A stretch of DNA of 16,311 bases from Candidatus Bathyarchaeota archaeon. GTDB lineage: Archaea; Thermoproteota; Bathyarchaeia; Bathyarchaeales; DTEX01. Below, in pieces: positions 1 through 7,691 of this stretch. Location: contig PIYH01000010.1 in the NCBI GenBank assembly GCA_003601695.1, forward strand, positions 20,326-36,636. Direction: 5' to 3'. How positions within the stretch are numbered: position 1 is the first letter of the stretch; every line of letters begins with the position of its first letter. The notes below the pieces were generated by a model that was not told the origin of the DNA, made no database searches, and saw only the letters and a program-made list of their open reading frames with translations. The position numbers and the translations under genes were made by a program.

Positions 1-109
1 GAAGGCTACAATGATGTTGAGGAGGATCCGCGAGCTCACCTTTCTCTTTGCCTAAAATGATATGTGATGCCTTGTAGCGGTGATGAAATCTTGTTTCAGG
101 CAGGGCCAT
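1..109 (-). CDS. Partial hypothetical protein, N-terminus only, runs off left edge
   Basis: Reading leftward from an ATG at 109 gives 36 codons without a stop before the window ends. The peptide begins MALPETRFHHRYKASH and continues with a charged stretch, then DPPQHHC. I do not recognise the family. Support for it being real is the promoter layout: an A/T-rich TATA-like element (minus-strand reading AATATAAG, near 135-142) lies about 29 bp before the ATG, the geometry expected of a leaderless archaeal transcript, and no Shine-Dalgarno is present. It would be transcribed divergently from the permease gene. The competing reading is a plus-strand frame ending at 60 (19 codons plus a stop), which has no extra support. 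A 36-codon open frame alone is weak evidence, so the call is tentative. Confidence 0.4.
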   Translation of the reverse strand, partial: MALPETRFHHRYKASHIILGKEKGELADPPQHHCSL

Positions 110-114
110 GAATG

Positions 115-128
115 AAAAAGTATAAATC
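115..128 (+). promoter_or_regulatory. BRE/TATA promoter of the sensor-permease gene
   Basis: The purine-rich GAAAAAG followed by TATAAATC (121-128) is a good archaeal BRE plus TATA pair. The inferred transcription start is near 148-150, leaving a leader of about 23 nt that holds a strong Shine-Dalgarno before the TTG at 173. Confidence 0.55.
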
Positions 129-134
129 TTATTT

Positions 135-147
135 CTTATATTCTTTC
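135..147 (-). promoter_or_regulatory. TATA-like promoter for the leaderless minus-strand gene at the left edge
   Basis: Read on the minus strand, GAAAGAATATAAG gives a BRE-like purine run and a TATA element centred near 138, about 29 bp before the ATG at 109. It interleaves with the plus-strand promoter at 115-128, so the two start regions share the same roughly 40 bp. Confidence 0.35.
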
Positions 148-158
148 ATTGAAATCTT

Positions 159-163
159 GGAGG
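159..163 (+). promoter_or_regulatory. Shine-Dalgarno that decides the start of the sensor gene
   Basis: GGAGG sits 9 bases before a TTG at 173. The alternative upstream TTG at 149 has no Shine-Dalgarno and lies at the predicted transcription start. This favours translation from 173, eight codons shorter. Confidence 0.6.
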
Positions 164-172
164 CTATACCTA

Positions 173-1324
173 TTGAAAGCTGTAAATCGCCTATTCCTCA
201 TGTTTCTGATGGTGATGCTATTCCAGCCGCTTGTAAATAGTTATGCAGCTTCACCTGCCGCAATAAGTATTCGCGGCAAAGTTGTCGATTTCAAGACAGG
301 TAAACCTATTCCTAATGCGACAATAGTCATGTGGGACTTGAATACGCTTCAGCTACGTATATGCTTCACGGATGAGAACGGGATCTACAGGTTTTCTGGA
401 CCGCTTCTGAAGCTGGAGCACACATATTATATATATGCGTACAGAGGCAATTTTACCCAAAAAACTGTGGATTACGTTCCATCAGTTAAGAAAATTGAAA
501 TAAAATCTCGGGGAGAATATGAAGTAGATTTCACACTAGTTCCTGGCGCATTGATCGAACTAGAGGGTTCATGGTATCTCGTTCAATCTCCGAGTCCTAG
601 AGGAGAACGTGCATTCTTCCTTAAGGTTCTGAACGAAGACGGCTCCCCACTGAACCTTGATCCTAATATGATAGACGAGTATGGATATTCCGTTCACGCA
701 TGGTTTCTTGAGCTTAGCAAGAAGCTTATCATTATTCCAGCTGACACTCCGATAATCGTAAAGGCTCAGATCTGGATTTTCTCAAGAATTCAGAGGCGCC
801 TGACTAAAGAGAATATAATCTTATATAATGGATCCCTAGCTTTTAATCTTCCTCAAGGCTCTAAGTGCGCCCTCCAAATCTCTCATTACAGCCTCAGTAG
901 AGGATTAAGCGTCGCTGATGCGGTGTTTACGGATATATCTTCTCAAGTTGATGAGGCACAAAGCATCGGTTTTGTGGTATTCGATGAAAGAAGAAAGATG
1001 GCGGACTCAAAGCAAAAAATTATGGAAGCATCTTCTCTTCTAAAACGTGCGAAGAGCGAAGAGGATTATCTGAAGATCTGGTCGGTTCTCCGAGCCGAGA
1101 TTGAACAGATGGATCTCGTTTCCAAAACGCTTCAAAATATGCGTTTAATCAGTAAAACGAGTGCAGTTTATCTCTCAGCGATTATGGCGGTATTCAGCGT
1201 CGTGTTAGCTTTCTTCCTGTTTGAGGAAGAAAAGAAAAAGTTGATCTCGAGCATAATAATATATATTGTTTTCTTGTTTTCTTCTATACATTTTGTATCC
1301 CGGCGCTCAGATAGTGATAGCTGA
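173..1324 (+). CDS. Secreted/membrane sensor part with carboxypeptidase-regulatory-like domain, probably the N-terminal part of the permease
   Basis: The start is placed at TTG 173 because GGAGG lies 9 bases before it; the frame is also open from TTG 149. Residues below are counted from 149. A hydrophobic signal sequence or anchor (14-34, ending SYAAS) is followed by a carboxypeptidase-regulatory-like Ig fold (about 39-130) with the usual GKVVD...GKPIPNATI...TDENGIYRF pattern. Then come a beta-rich extracellular part, a charged helical stretch rich in K and E (about 270-330), a membrane helix (about 340-358, YLSAIMAVFSVVLAFFLF), a charged EEEKKK turn and the start of a second helix. The last eight or so residues (SRRSDSDS) are hydrophilic and look out of frame: shifting frame within 1265-1296 continues the helix into the next open frame. 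Most likely this is the extracytoplasmic sensing half of one large FtsX/MacB-type transporter subunit. The exact ligand or substrate cannot be told. Confidence 0.7.
   Translation: MKAVNRLFLMFLMVMLFQPLVNSYAASPAAISIRGKVVDFKTGKPIPNATIVMWDLNTLQLRICFTDENGIYRFSGPLLKLEHTYYIYAYRGNFTQKTVDYVPSVKKIEIKSRGEYEVDFTLVPGALIELEGSWYLVQSPSPRGERAFFLKVLNEDGSPLNLDPNMIDEYGYSVHAWFLELSKKLIIIPADTPIIVKAQIWIFSRIQRRLTKENIILYNGSLAFNLPQGSKCALQISHYSLSRGLSVADAVFTDISSQVDEAQSIGFVVFDERRKMADSKQKIMEASSLLKRAKSEEDYLKIWSVLRAEIEQMDLVSKTLQNMRLISKTSAVYLSAIMAVFSVVLAFFLFEEEKKKLISSIIIYIVFLFSSIHFVSRRSDSDS
1260..1324 (+). other. Probable +1 frameshift zone joining the sensor and permease frames
   Basis: The permease frame is open only from 1260 (a stop lies at 1257-1259) and the sensor frame ends at 1324, so any join must fall between them. 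The stretch 1265-1296 is rich in T runs (GTTTTCTTGTTTTCTTC). Dropping one T from the second run gives IYIVFLFLLYILYPGAQIV, a complete membrane helix ending in YPG. The shift may be a sequencing or assembly error, a true mutation or, less likely, programmed frameshifting. Confidence 0.6.
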
Positions 1325-3182
1325 AAATAGTCTCTTGTTCCTTACGTCAGCCGCGGTCTCCTTCCCATCTATTTTAGCCATCGTCTTCGTTATTCCACGC
1401 GTATGGAAAGAAAGAACAGTTGAGGGAGAAGTCTCATGGAGAAGCGCTATCTCAGTAATATTCTCCATGGGAAAGAGGCAGATAAGACGTAGGAAAATAC
1501 GGGGCTTCTTTACAATACTATCAATAATTATCCTCATCTTGGCGTTCACTTCCCTCACCTCTTTCGGAACAGTCTTTGATGTAGTCTCCGATAAAATCAG
1601 TAAATCCCCCTCACCCGACGGAATACTCGTGAAACGCATGATGAATAAAACATCTCTCCTCTTTATACCGCTGGGAACGGAAGACCCAAAGATCCTTTCA
1701 AAGATAATAAGTATTAAAAATGTAGCTCCCAGAATTGAAAATCTCCCGAGTTCTGACCCTGTCGCTACGCTTAGGAATCCAAAATCGAAGCATAAAGCTT
1801 TGATTTACGGAATCCTTGGCATAGACCCCGCTAATGAAACAATCTATGTTCCTATAAACAAAATCATCAGGGAAGGAATGTTTCTAAGCGAAGACGGTGA
1901 AAACGAGATATTAATAAGTCCAGAACTAGCCGACATCTTGAACGTAAAAATTAATGATATAGTATCTTTAAGCATACATGGCATCTCCAGAGTTTCAGGT
2001 AACTTCACCGTTAGAGGAATATTTGACAGCGAAGAATATGCGAATCTTCTTGATTTAGATGGGAAGCCATACGGTCCTGCACGTGTGCTCCCCGACGGCT
2101 CTTCAAGGCTCTGCAACAGTACAGAATTTATCATCATGAATTGGAGAGCTGCCGCGAATCTTCAGAAAATTGCAAACATGTTGAATCCTCAAGGGGCACC
2201 GCAGTTCGCCGTGCCTTCAGAGATAGCTTTTCAAACCGAAGAAACAGGAGATATAGACTCCATCGTTAGACCTCTCGTACTAGTTTTTAATTATGATGTT
2301 TTCGTCTCCTCAGGGGAGGGTATCAGGTACTTCCATACGGGCTCATACGTCGAGGTCAAAGGTGCAGCTGAACTTCTTCTTCCTCTAGTTATGGCTGGCT
2401 TAAATGTTGGTATGGTTATGTTGAACAGCGTCTATGAGCGGAGAAAAGAGCTCAGAACCCTTCTAGTGCTGGGGCTAAATCCAACCCATATAGGACTGCT
2501 CTTCGTAGCTGAAGCTGTTATTCTCGGCATGGTCGGAGGCAGCTTAGGTTACTTATTCGGCCTCGGATTTTATAGAATCGCAGTGCTATTCAATCAAGAT
2601 CTTATGGTCCGTGAGAAACTAGAGTGGTGGTGGAGTGCTATTGGATTCGCAATAGCCATAGCGGCCTCCGTAGCATCCGCAATAAGACCTGCGATCTTGG
2701 CAGTTAGAACCTATACACCTTCAAAGGTTAGGAAGCATAAGCTACGTGAGAAAGAGGCAAAAGAACGTAGAGAGGAAATATTCAAGGTGTATCAGGCGAA
2801 GGAATATAGTATGCCTGTAAAGGTCAGCCCCAACGAGATAGAATTTTTCGTAGGTTTCATCCTAAATCGTCTGGATGAACTGAAAAGTGGATACACGGAG
2901 AGAGTTGAGAATGTTGAGGAGATGCCGGAGATCGAAAACGTTAAAGGGGAACTCGTTCGAACGATCAAGTTTAATTATCATTTCGAAGTCTCCGGGCGAA
3001 AAAGAGAAACCAAAAACAGTCTAATTATAACTAAAGATCCCAAGGAGAATTACTATCGTGTAAAGATGATTTCGGAACCAGCTGTCCCTGGAATGCCGGA
3101 GGATGCTATTGACAGAACGGTGGATGTCATCTTCAATATGATGATATACTGGGCGAAAAACAAAAGAAGACTGATGGGATAA
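1266..3182 (+). CDS. MacB/FtsX-family ABC transporter permease (C-terminal part of a sensor-permease fusion)
   Basis: This is a 638-residue membrane protein frame. Helices are visible at about 22-43, 81-103, 367-387, 408-436 and 455-478. Between the second and third lies a roughly 260-residue external domain. The segment VYERRKELRTLLVLGLNPTHI (389-409) is the cytoplasmic coupling motif of FtsX/MacB permeases, which transmit ATP hydrolysis by a separate ABC ATPase to an extracytoplasmic domain. After the last helix comes a basic stretch (about 484-505) and a 140-residue cytoplasmic tail of unknown fold. The TTG at 1266 has no convincing ribosome site and overlaps the preceding frame by 59 bases, so I think translation really begins in that frame. 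In family terms such proteins export or extract lipids, peptides or lipoproteins, or act as mechanotransmitters. No ATPase gene is within the window, and the substrate is unknown. Confidence 0.8.
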   Translation: MFSCFLLYILYPGAQIVIAENSLLFLTSAAVSFPSILAIVFVIPRVWKERTVEGEVSWRSAISVIFSMGKRQIRRRKIRGFFTILSIIILILAFTSLTSFGTVFDVVSDKISKSPSPDGILVKRMMNKTSLLFIPLGTEDPKILSKIISIKNVAPRIENLPSSDPVATLRNPKSKHKALIYGILGIDPANETIYVPINKIIREGMFLSEDGENEILISPELADILNVKINDIVSLSIHGISRVSGNFTVRGIFDSEEYANLLDLDGKPYGPARVLPDGSSRLCNSTEFIIMNWRAAANLQKIANMLNPQGAPQFAVPSEIAFQTEETGDIDSIVRPLVLVFNYDVFVSSGEGIRYFHTGSYVEVKGAAELLLPLVMAGLNVGMVMLNSVYERRKELRTLLVLGLNPTHIGLLFVAEAVILGMVGGSLGYLFGLGFYRIAVLFNQDLMVREKLEWWWSAIGFAIAIAASVASAIRPAILAVRTYTPSKVRKHKLREKEAKERREEIFKVYQAKEYSMPVKVSPNEIEFFVGFILNRLDELKSGYTERVENVEEMPEIENVKGELVRTIKFNYHFEVSGRKRETKNSLIITKDPKENYYRVKMISEPAVPGMPEDAIDRTVDVIFNMMIYWAKNKRRLMG

Positions 3183-3255
3183 ATACGCGGTTTCATTCTT
3201 CAACAAAGATTAAACTTGTGAATAGCCTCTCACAGCATCCTTAATTGGCATATAC

Positions 3256-3273
3256 TCCTCCTTTTTTAAAGGA
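3256..3273 (+). terminator. T-rich inverted repeat, possible terminator of the permease gene
   Basis: About 75 bases after the permease stop, TCCTTT-TTT-AAAGGA (3259-3273) forms a 6-bp inverted repeat containing a run of six T (3262-3267). Archaeal RNA polymerase terminates at U-rich tracts, so this is a reasonable end of the upstream transcript. Confidence 0.35.
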
Positions 3274-3514
3274 AAATGAATGGAGAACTAACGAGATGGC
3301 TAAGCTGATGTGTGACAATTGTCCTTAGGATATCTCTCAATCCCCGTATATTAAACAATCCTTCACTGAAAAGAAGGTACACCGGGAACCGTAGATTCCC
3401 AGTTTTTCACCTTAGGTATGCTTAAGCCAGAAGTAAAGGGCACCTAATACGTAATTAAGGTTTGACAAGTTTTCTAGAACTTCCGCTAAATCAAGGATTT
3501 TCAGGGTTATATGC

Positions 3515-3742
3515 CTAAAACAGTTCTTGCAAGTTTTCTAAGCTAGGGGTGAATCGTGTCAAGGATGTGTAGAACTCGGCTTCGTTAATCTCCGCTGTTA
3601 GGGATCGCTTCTCTGATTCGAAGGGAAGTTCCCCCATGGTTAGAACCGAGGCTTTCCCCTCAGTTTTCCTCGGTACTTCTGGTAGAGCTCTAGGATGAAC
3701 CTCAGTTTCTCTTCGGCTATAGCTACGAGAAGAGCCGTCGAC
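3515..3742 (-). other. 75-codon open frame of unknown status, possible gene relic
   Basis: The minus-strand frame is open from 3742 to a TAG at 3515-3517. An ATG at 3637 inside it would give 40 residues beginning MGELPFESEKRSLTAEINEA, a plausible amphipathic sequence. Upstream of the ATG the frame is rich in P, R and E. There is no clear ribosome site or promoter. A second minus-strand frame (3640-3777), offset by one, also reads plausibly (TALLVAIAEEKLRFILELYQ), which would fit a frameshifted remnant. I do not recognise either. Confidence 0.2.
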
Positions 3743-3797
3743 CTAAACGTATAGAAAAGGCTTTCGGCAAGGAAAGTCTATCTCTTACTCTGAACCA

Positions 3798-4007
3798 GTG
3801 GAGCTCATGCTGGAGAATGAACCGAATGATGAGTTAGCGCAGAGAATTCTAGCAGAGACTCTAGCATTAGGGATCATAAATATGATGTTCTTCGAACATC
3901 TGGCTACCGCTGACATTAACATACTACATTGCTCAGCGGATTTTTCTAAACGATTCTCCATCTATTCTCAGTTCTACTTTTCCTTCTTCTCGGATACTCA
4001 TTTTTGA
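3798..4007 (+). CDS. Hypothetical small protein or coding relic
   Basis: The frame is open from 3747, with the first start at GTG 3798, giving 69 residues. The first 45 residues are charged and helix-prone (VELMLENEPNDELAQRILAE, then a hydrophobic LALGIINMMF), while the end is rich in F and S and looks non-coding. There is no convincing ribosome site before the GTG. It may be a fragment of a decayed gene rather than a functional product, and no family is recognised. Confidence 0.22.
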   Translation: MELMLENEPNDELAQRILAETLALGIINMMFFEHLATADINILHCSADFSKRFSIYSQFYFSFFSDTHF

Positions 4008-4206
4008 ACAATAGTCTTCTAAAGAGGTATGTCCACTAAAGAATTTCTATTTTTCTGGGCATAGCTCATCCATAAACAAGCTAAAGAACCAGGAGATTAT
4101 TTCATCTGACTACTTAAGCACAATAGTATTTTTATCTTCTATCATCACTTTAGATGATCTGCCGCCAGTCACGTTTCAAAACACTAATACTATGACTTAC
4201 TCTTAA

Positions 4207-4236
4207 GCATGCTCAAAGAGGGAAAGACTAGAAAAA
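4207..4236 (-). terminator. Pyrimidine-rich end of the DUF5107-TPR gene
   Basis: Read on the minus strand, the last codons and the bases just after the stop are T/C-rich (CTCTTTTTCTAGTCTTTCCC, then TCTTT), resembling a U-rich archaeal termination region. There is no stem-loop. Confidence 0.25.
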
Positions 4237-7200
4237 GAGGATTCCCTCCTTCGCCCAACGGGCATGCCTGACTGCTTTGGTAAGTTCCAGCGATTTGTCG
4301 AGTTCTCGAACTCCTTCTTTCTCCTTTCCTTTTACTATGTTTGCTATCCCTATTATATAATGTAGATATGCAAATGTATTTAGATACGATCTGTATCCTG
4401 GAACCGAAGATGCTCCGGCTGAGGAGAATAGACGAGATATTATTCCCTTTTCGTCCCCAACTCTTTCAAGCATTCGTTCTATCTCAGACCGCGCTTTATC
4501 TATTATTTTTTCGATTAGTGTTCTCGCTTCCGCTTCTCTCCCCAGTTTTTTCAGGATTAAAGCCTTAAATACGCTGTGTTCACTCCTTAAACCTGGAGTT
4601 CGTTGAAGAGCATCGTTCCAAACTTTACCTGCAGAGGCTTTATTCCCCAGTTTTTCGTAAGCAAGACCCGCGTAGTATAGCTGCATTACATCTTTTCTAT
4701 ATTTGGGATGGGGAGCTCCTACGCCGAGATTCTCGGGATACTTCGTAGCGTTAAGGAAGCATTCTAAAGCTTCTTTTATTTTGTTTTCCTTCATCAGTCT
4801 TAATCCTTTAGCCATTAAGGCGTCAACGTATATCTCCCAGAAGCCATAATATGCCTCCATAGGTTCAAAGAACGTGTTAAGCAGCATATCTAGGGCTTTA
4901 TCGGGCTTCCATACATCTATGTAGGCTGAGCTTAGCCTAGCGATTAGTCTATCTCGCCTGGTCGCTTTGGGGGCGCTCTCTAATAGATTAAGCCGTTCTT
5001 TTAATAGGCCCATCCTTAAGTACACATCATCTAGTTCCATATATAACACGTAGTTTTGCGGGGATAGACTGATAGCTTTTTTATACGCTTCGATGGCTTT
5101 TTCCACCTCGTTTGTTAATGCATTATATGCGGCTCCCAAGTTTCGGTATAGAATTGCATCTTTCATTCCTAATTCGGAGGCTTTCTCCCATTCCCGAAGT
5201 CCTTCTTCATGCCTGTTTCTGTAATATAGAAGATTGCCCAAGAGGTAGTGCGGCGTCGGAGAATCTGGAATTGTTTTTGCAGCGTCCTCTAAGATGTCTA
5301 TTTCTAACAGTCTATGTGGAAAAACGTAATCGGTCCTTTCTTTTGCAGCATCCTTATAGCATTTAATCGCCTCTTTAGTCTTCCCCATCTTCTTTAGAGC
5401 GTATCCAATATAATAGAATATCATTGGATTCTTGATTCCGCGATTTAAAGCTTCCCTCAGAATCTCGACTGCATCACTATAAAAACCTGCAAATATATAA
5501 TCTTTTGAAACTTCCAGTACTTTCTGATAATCTGCAAAGACTATTCTATCAAATTCATCGTCGGATGATAAGAAATGCTTCTCTGCGAGCACCATGTAGT
5601 CAAGAGGCATTAAATCATAGGCTTCTTTGATTATCTCTATGGCTTCTTTACGCTTGCCTTGCCTTCTAAGAGTAGCGGATAACATGGTGATTGCTCTAAG
5701 ATTGTGACTATTCTCTTCAATTGATCTCCTGAACATTTCTTCAGCATTCACATACTGATTTAGCCTTGCATTCATGATTCCTAAAAGGAAAAACGCCAAC
5801 GTCTTCATTTTCGCCACTGTATAGAGCTTCCAAAGATTTCTTTCCGCATCTTCATAATCTTCCAATGCCAACAATGTTAAACTTAGGTAATATCGCGCCT
5901 CTTCGCTGTATGGATCTCTCTTCAACGCTCTTCTGAGAACTTCTTCCGCCTTGCCATACAGGCCTGAAAGGTAGAATATTAAACCTAACGATGTTAAGCT
6001 CTTGGAAAAGTTCTTATCTTTCTCAAGAGATCTTTCAAAGAATCTTTTAGCTATAAGCAGAGGCCCCTTCTTCGCCGCGTCCATGCCTTTCAACCAGAGT
6101 TCCTCCGCCGTGTCTCCCCATCCCCAATTCTCCTCCTCACCCCTCCATGAGGGAACCTCAGGATGTTTCGTTCTGTATTTACGGAAGTTCCATGAGATAA
6201 TCTCGTTTCCTTTAGAATCAGTTATTCTAAGGAGAGGTTCTCTCCGCGGCAACTTAACCTCTTTAACTATCAAGATGCTTGGAGATAGCTCTATAGATTC
6301 TTCATAAACTATTTCTCGACCTTCCCTTATCTCGAGCTTAGCGTTTTCACATACTATTGCTGGACAGACTGCAACCTTAAATCTTCTCCCATCTATCTTC
6401 TCCACATATAGGGAAGCGTTTTCATTTGCATAGGTTATTCCCCCTAAGTCTCGAACCGGATACCAGTATTCAGTCCATGTTTCGAAGGTCAGCGGGTTTA
6501 TGAATTCAACTATCCCCTGAGTTAGGAATCTCCCACTCTGCATCTCAACGTAAGGTATACCCCTGTCTGAAAGGAGATTCTTCCAGAAGAGACCGCTCTT
6601 AGAAGTTCCCCACGTAAATAATTTTTTACCCGGTATGATGTTGTGATCTGCAACGTGAACTACTCCTCTGCCATTATCATAGTTATACACCGCAAAGAAG
6701 TCCTCTTCAGAGTCTAAGATGAAGAGTTCCGCAGATCCTATATAGTTCTTATACCAGCTTAAATCGACCCCCCGCTCATTCACAGGGAAACTTCCATAAT
6801 TAGTGTAATAGCCTGGATAGAAGATTCGAAGACCCTCACTTGCCGGTATAGCTGCGTTAGACCAGAAATAGTATCTCTGAGGCACCAAGTCAGTATTGAA
6901 TGTTCTTATTTCAGTTTCTATCCTCGATATACCCGGCTTCAGCGTCAAGGTTACTAGATACCTAACGTTGTTAGTTAGATTTATGTTACCTAAAAGTACA
7001 GATACGCTTCCATCCTCATTCCTTCTAACAGTATAATCCACAGGTGAGAAGTTATCTACCGTATGGGAGGGAAACTGACATAGGTTGAACTCTATTCCTA
7101 CGGCGATCCAAGCGCCTCTGATAGCTATTAAGGTCGGTCTAATCGTATCTATGTAATTAAAGACATGGCTGTTAGATATTTTATCAAACAATGAGAATAG

Positions 7201-7413
7201 ACGAGCTCCAAGTTCCGGTCTAAACGTGAGCTGAAGATACTCATTTTCGATGACAACTTCCTTATACTTGAGAGGAGTAGGTTTAGAATCAAAGCAAGTG
7301 AGCTTAGTGTATGGGTAATGTTTACTCTCAAAGTATGGAATAGGATCCTCACCCAGCACGCGATATGTAGGTTTAACAACAATTCTTTCCCAAACTTTGC
7401 CGCTATCATACAA
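4228..7413 (-). CDS. DUF5107 domain plus long TPR-array protein, 1061 residues
   Basis: The N-terminal part (about residues 40-345) is beta-rich with the look of the DUF5107 domain: ENEYLQLTFRPELGARLFSL near 57-76, then NAAIPASEGLRIFYPG, then WGTSKSGLFWKNLL, resembling galactose-mutarotase-like sugar-binding folds. A WRGEEENWGWGDTAEELW linker (about 422-440) leads into a tetratricopeptide array filling the rest (about 430-1040), with many helix pairs such as LGLIFYLSGLYGKAEEVLRR and LGAAYNALTNEVEKAIEAYK. There is no signal peptide or membrane helix, so it is likely cytoplasmic. Its role is unknown to me: DUF5107-TPR proteins occur in bacteria and archaea, often near sugar-metabolism genes, and a carbohydrate-related binding or catalytic role is inference. 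Translation starts at TTG 7413, the first start after an in-frame TGA at 7420-7422. A GTGAT stretch just before it could pair with 16S rRNA. Confidence 0.8.
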   Translation of the reverse strand: MYDSGKVWERIVVKPTYRVLGEDPIPYFESKHYPYTKLTCFDSKPTPLKYKEVVIENEYLQLTFRPELGARLFSLFDKISNSHVFNYIDTIRPTLIAIRGAWIAVGIEFNLCQFPSHTVDNFSPVDYTVRRNEDGSVSVLLGNINLTNNVRYLVTLTLKPGISRIETEIRTFNTDLVPQRYYFWSNAAIPASEGLRIFYPGYYTNYGSFPVNERGVDLSWYKNYIGSAELFILDSEEDFFAVYNYDNGRGVVHVADHNIIPGKKLFTWGTSKSGLFWKNLLSDRGIPYVEMQSGRFLTQGIVEFINPLTFETWTEYWYPVRDLGGITYANENASLYVEKIDGRRFKVAVCPAIVCENAKLEIREGREIVYEESIELSPSILIVKEVKLPRREPLLRITDSKGNEIISWNFRKYRTKHPEVPSWRGEEENWGWGDTAEELWLKGMDAAKKGPLLIAKRFFERSLEKDKNFSKSLTSLGLIFYLSGLYGKAEEVLRRALKRDPYSEEARYYLSLTLLALEDYEDAERNLWKLYTVAKMKTLAFFLLGIMNARLNQYVNAEEMFRRSIEENSHNLRAITMLSATLRRQGKRKEAIEIIKEAYDLMPLDYMVLAEKHFLSSDDEFDRIVFADYQKVLEVSKDYIFAGFYSDAVEILREALNRGIKNPMIFYYIGYALKKMGKTKEAIKCYKDAAKERTDYVFPHRLLEIDILEDAAKTIPDSPTPHYLLGNLLYYRNRHEEGLREWEKASELGMKDAILYRNLGAAYNALTNEVEKAIEAYKKAISLSPQNYVLYMELDDVYLRMGLLKERLNLLESAPKATRRDRLIARLSSAYIDVWKPDKALDMLLNTFFEPMEAYYGFWEIYVDALMAKGLRLMKENKIKEALECFLNATKYPENLGVGAPHPKYRKDVMQLYYAGLAYEKLGNKASAGKVWNDALQRTPGLRSEHSVFKALILKKLGREAEARTLIEKIIDKARSEIERMLERVGDEKGIISRLFSSAGASSVPGYRSYLNTFAYLHYIIGIANIVKGKEKEGVRELDKSLELTKAVRHARWAKEGILFF

Positions 7414-7445
7414 TTCGCATCACTCAGCACTATCTAGCACTTTCC

Positions 7446-7454
7446 GATATAAAG
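7446..7454 (-). promoter_or_regulatory. Putative TATA box for the DUF5107-TPR gene
   Basis: The minus-strand reading CTTTATATC is centred about 37 bp before the TTG start, implying a start of transcription near 7424 and a leader of roughly 11 nt. A second, weaker candidate (AAAAGGATTTATT, about 7465-7477) lies upstream. Confidence 0.35.
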
Positions 7455-7691
7455 AACAGCCGAATAAATCCTTTTCTTCCCCCACTTTACAAAGAACTCA
7501 TCTCAAACTATTCGTGGCATGCAGTTCCTAGAATGCTTTTTAGGCATACTCTCAGCTTCCTCTATACTGTACATAAAACACGATGAAGGTGAGAGTAAGC
7601 CTGAAGAGGGATGGCAACTTCTCCACTATAGATCTTTCGGATCTCATAAAGCGCTTTATTCTTAAATGATCTAGGAGTAGCCTCTGCTGTG

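Larger units (their letters stand above)
3183..4227. other. Gene-poor kilobase with short, unrecognised open frames
   Basis: Between the permease stop and the stop of the TPR gene there is no convincing full gene. It holds a T-rich inverted repeat near the permease end, a 10-codon frame with a CxxC motif (3296-3328, MAKLMCDNCP), an 11-bp direct repeat CAAGTTTTCTA (3466-3476 and 3530-3540), a small GGGAA/TTCCC hairpin (3384-3400), and two modest open frames described separately. Several stretches read like protein in different frames but are broken by stops, which fits decayed genes. I see no transposase, tRNA or terminal inverted repeats. Confidence 0.55.

Noticed and set aside
1..60. Plus-strand frame of 19 codons ending in TGA, possible tail of an ABC ATPase upstream of the permease
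   Set aside because: No recognisable ATPase C-terminal wording, and the minus-strand frame over the same bases has a start codon and well-placed promoter.
79..109. GTGATGA resembling a box C of a C/D guide RNA
   Set aside because: No matching D box (CTGA) or C'/D' pair within the proper distance, and it lies in a candidate coding frame.
3384..3407. GGGAA-N7-TTCCC hairpin followed by five T, resembling an intrinsic terminator
   Set aside because: Only 5 bp of stem, 200 bases past the permease stop, and archaeal termination does not rely on such hairpins; left as a note in the gene-poor region.
7503..7547. 14-codon minus-strand frame (MPKKHSRNCMPRIV) in the spacer before the DUF5107-TPR gene
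   Set aside because: Too short to separate from chance and no convincing ribosome site at normal spacing.
7568..7573. Single TGTACA upstream of the DUF5107-TPR gene
   Set aside because: One copy, about 155 bp before the start and far from the TATA candidate; expected by chance a few times in a window this size.
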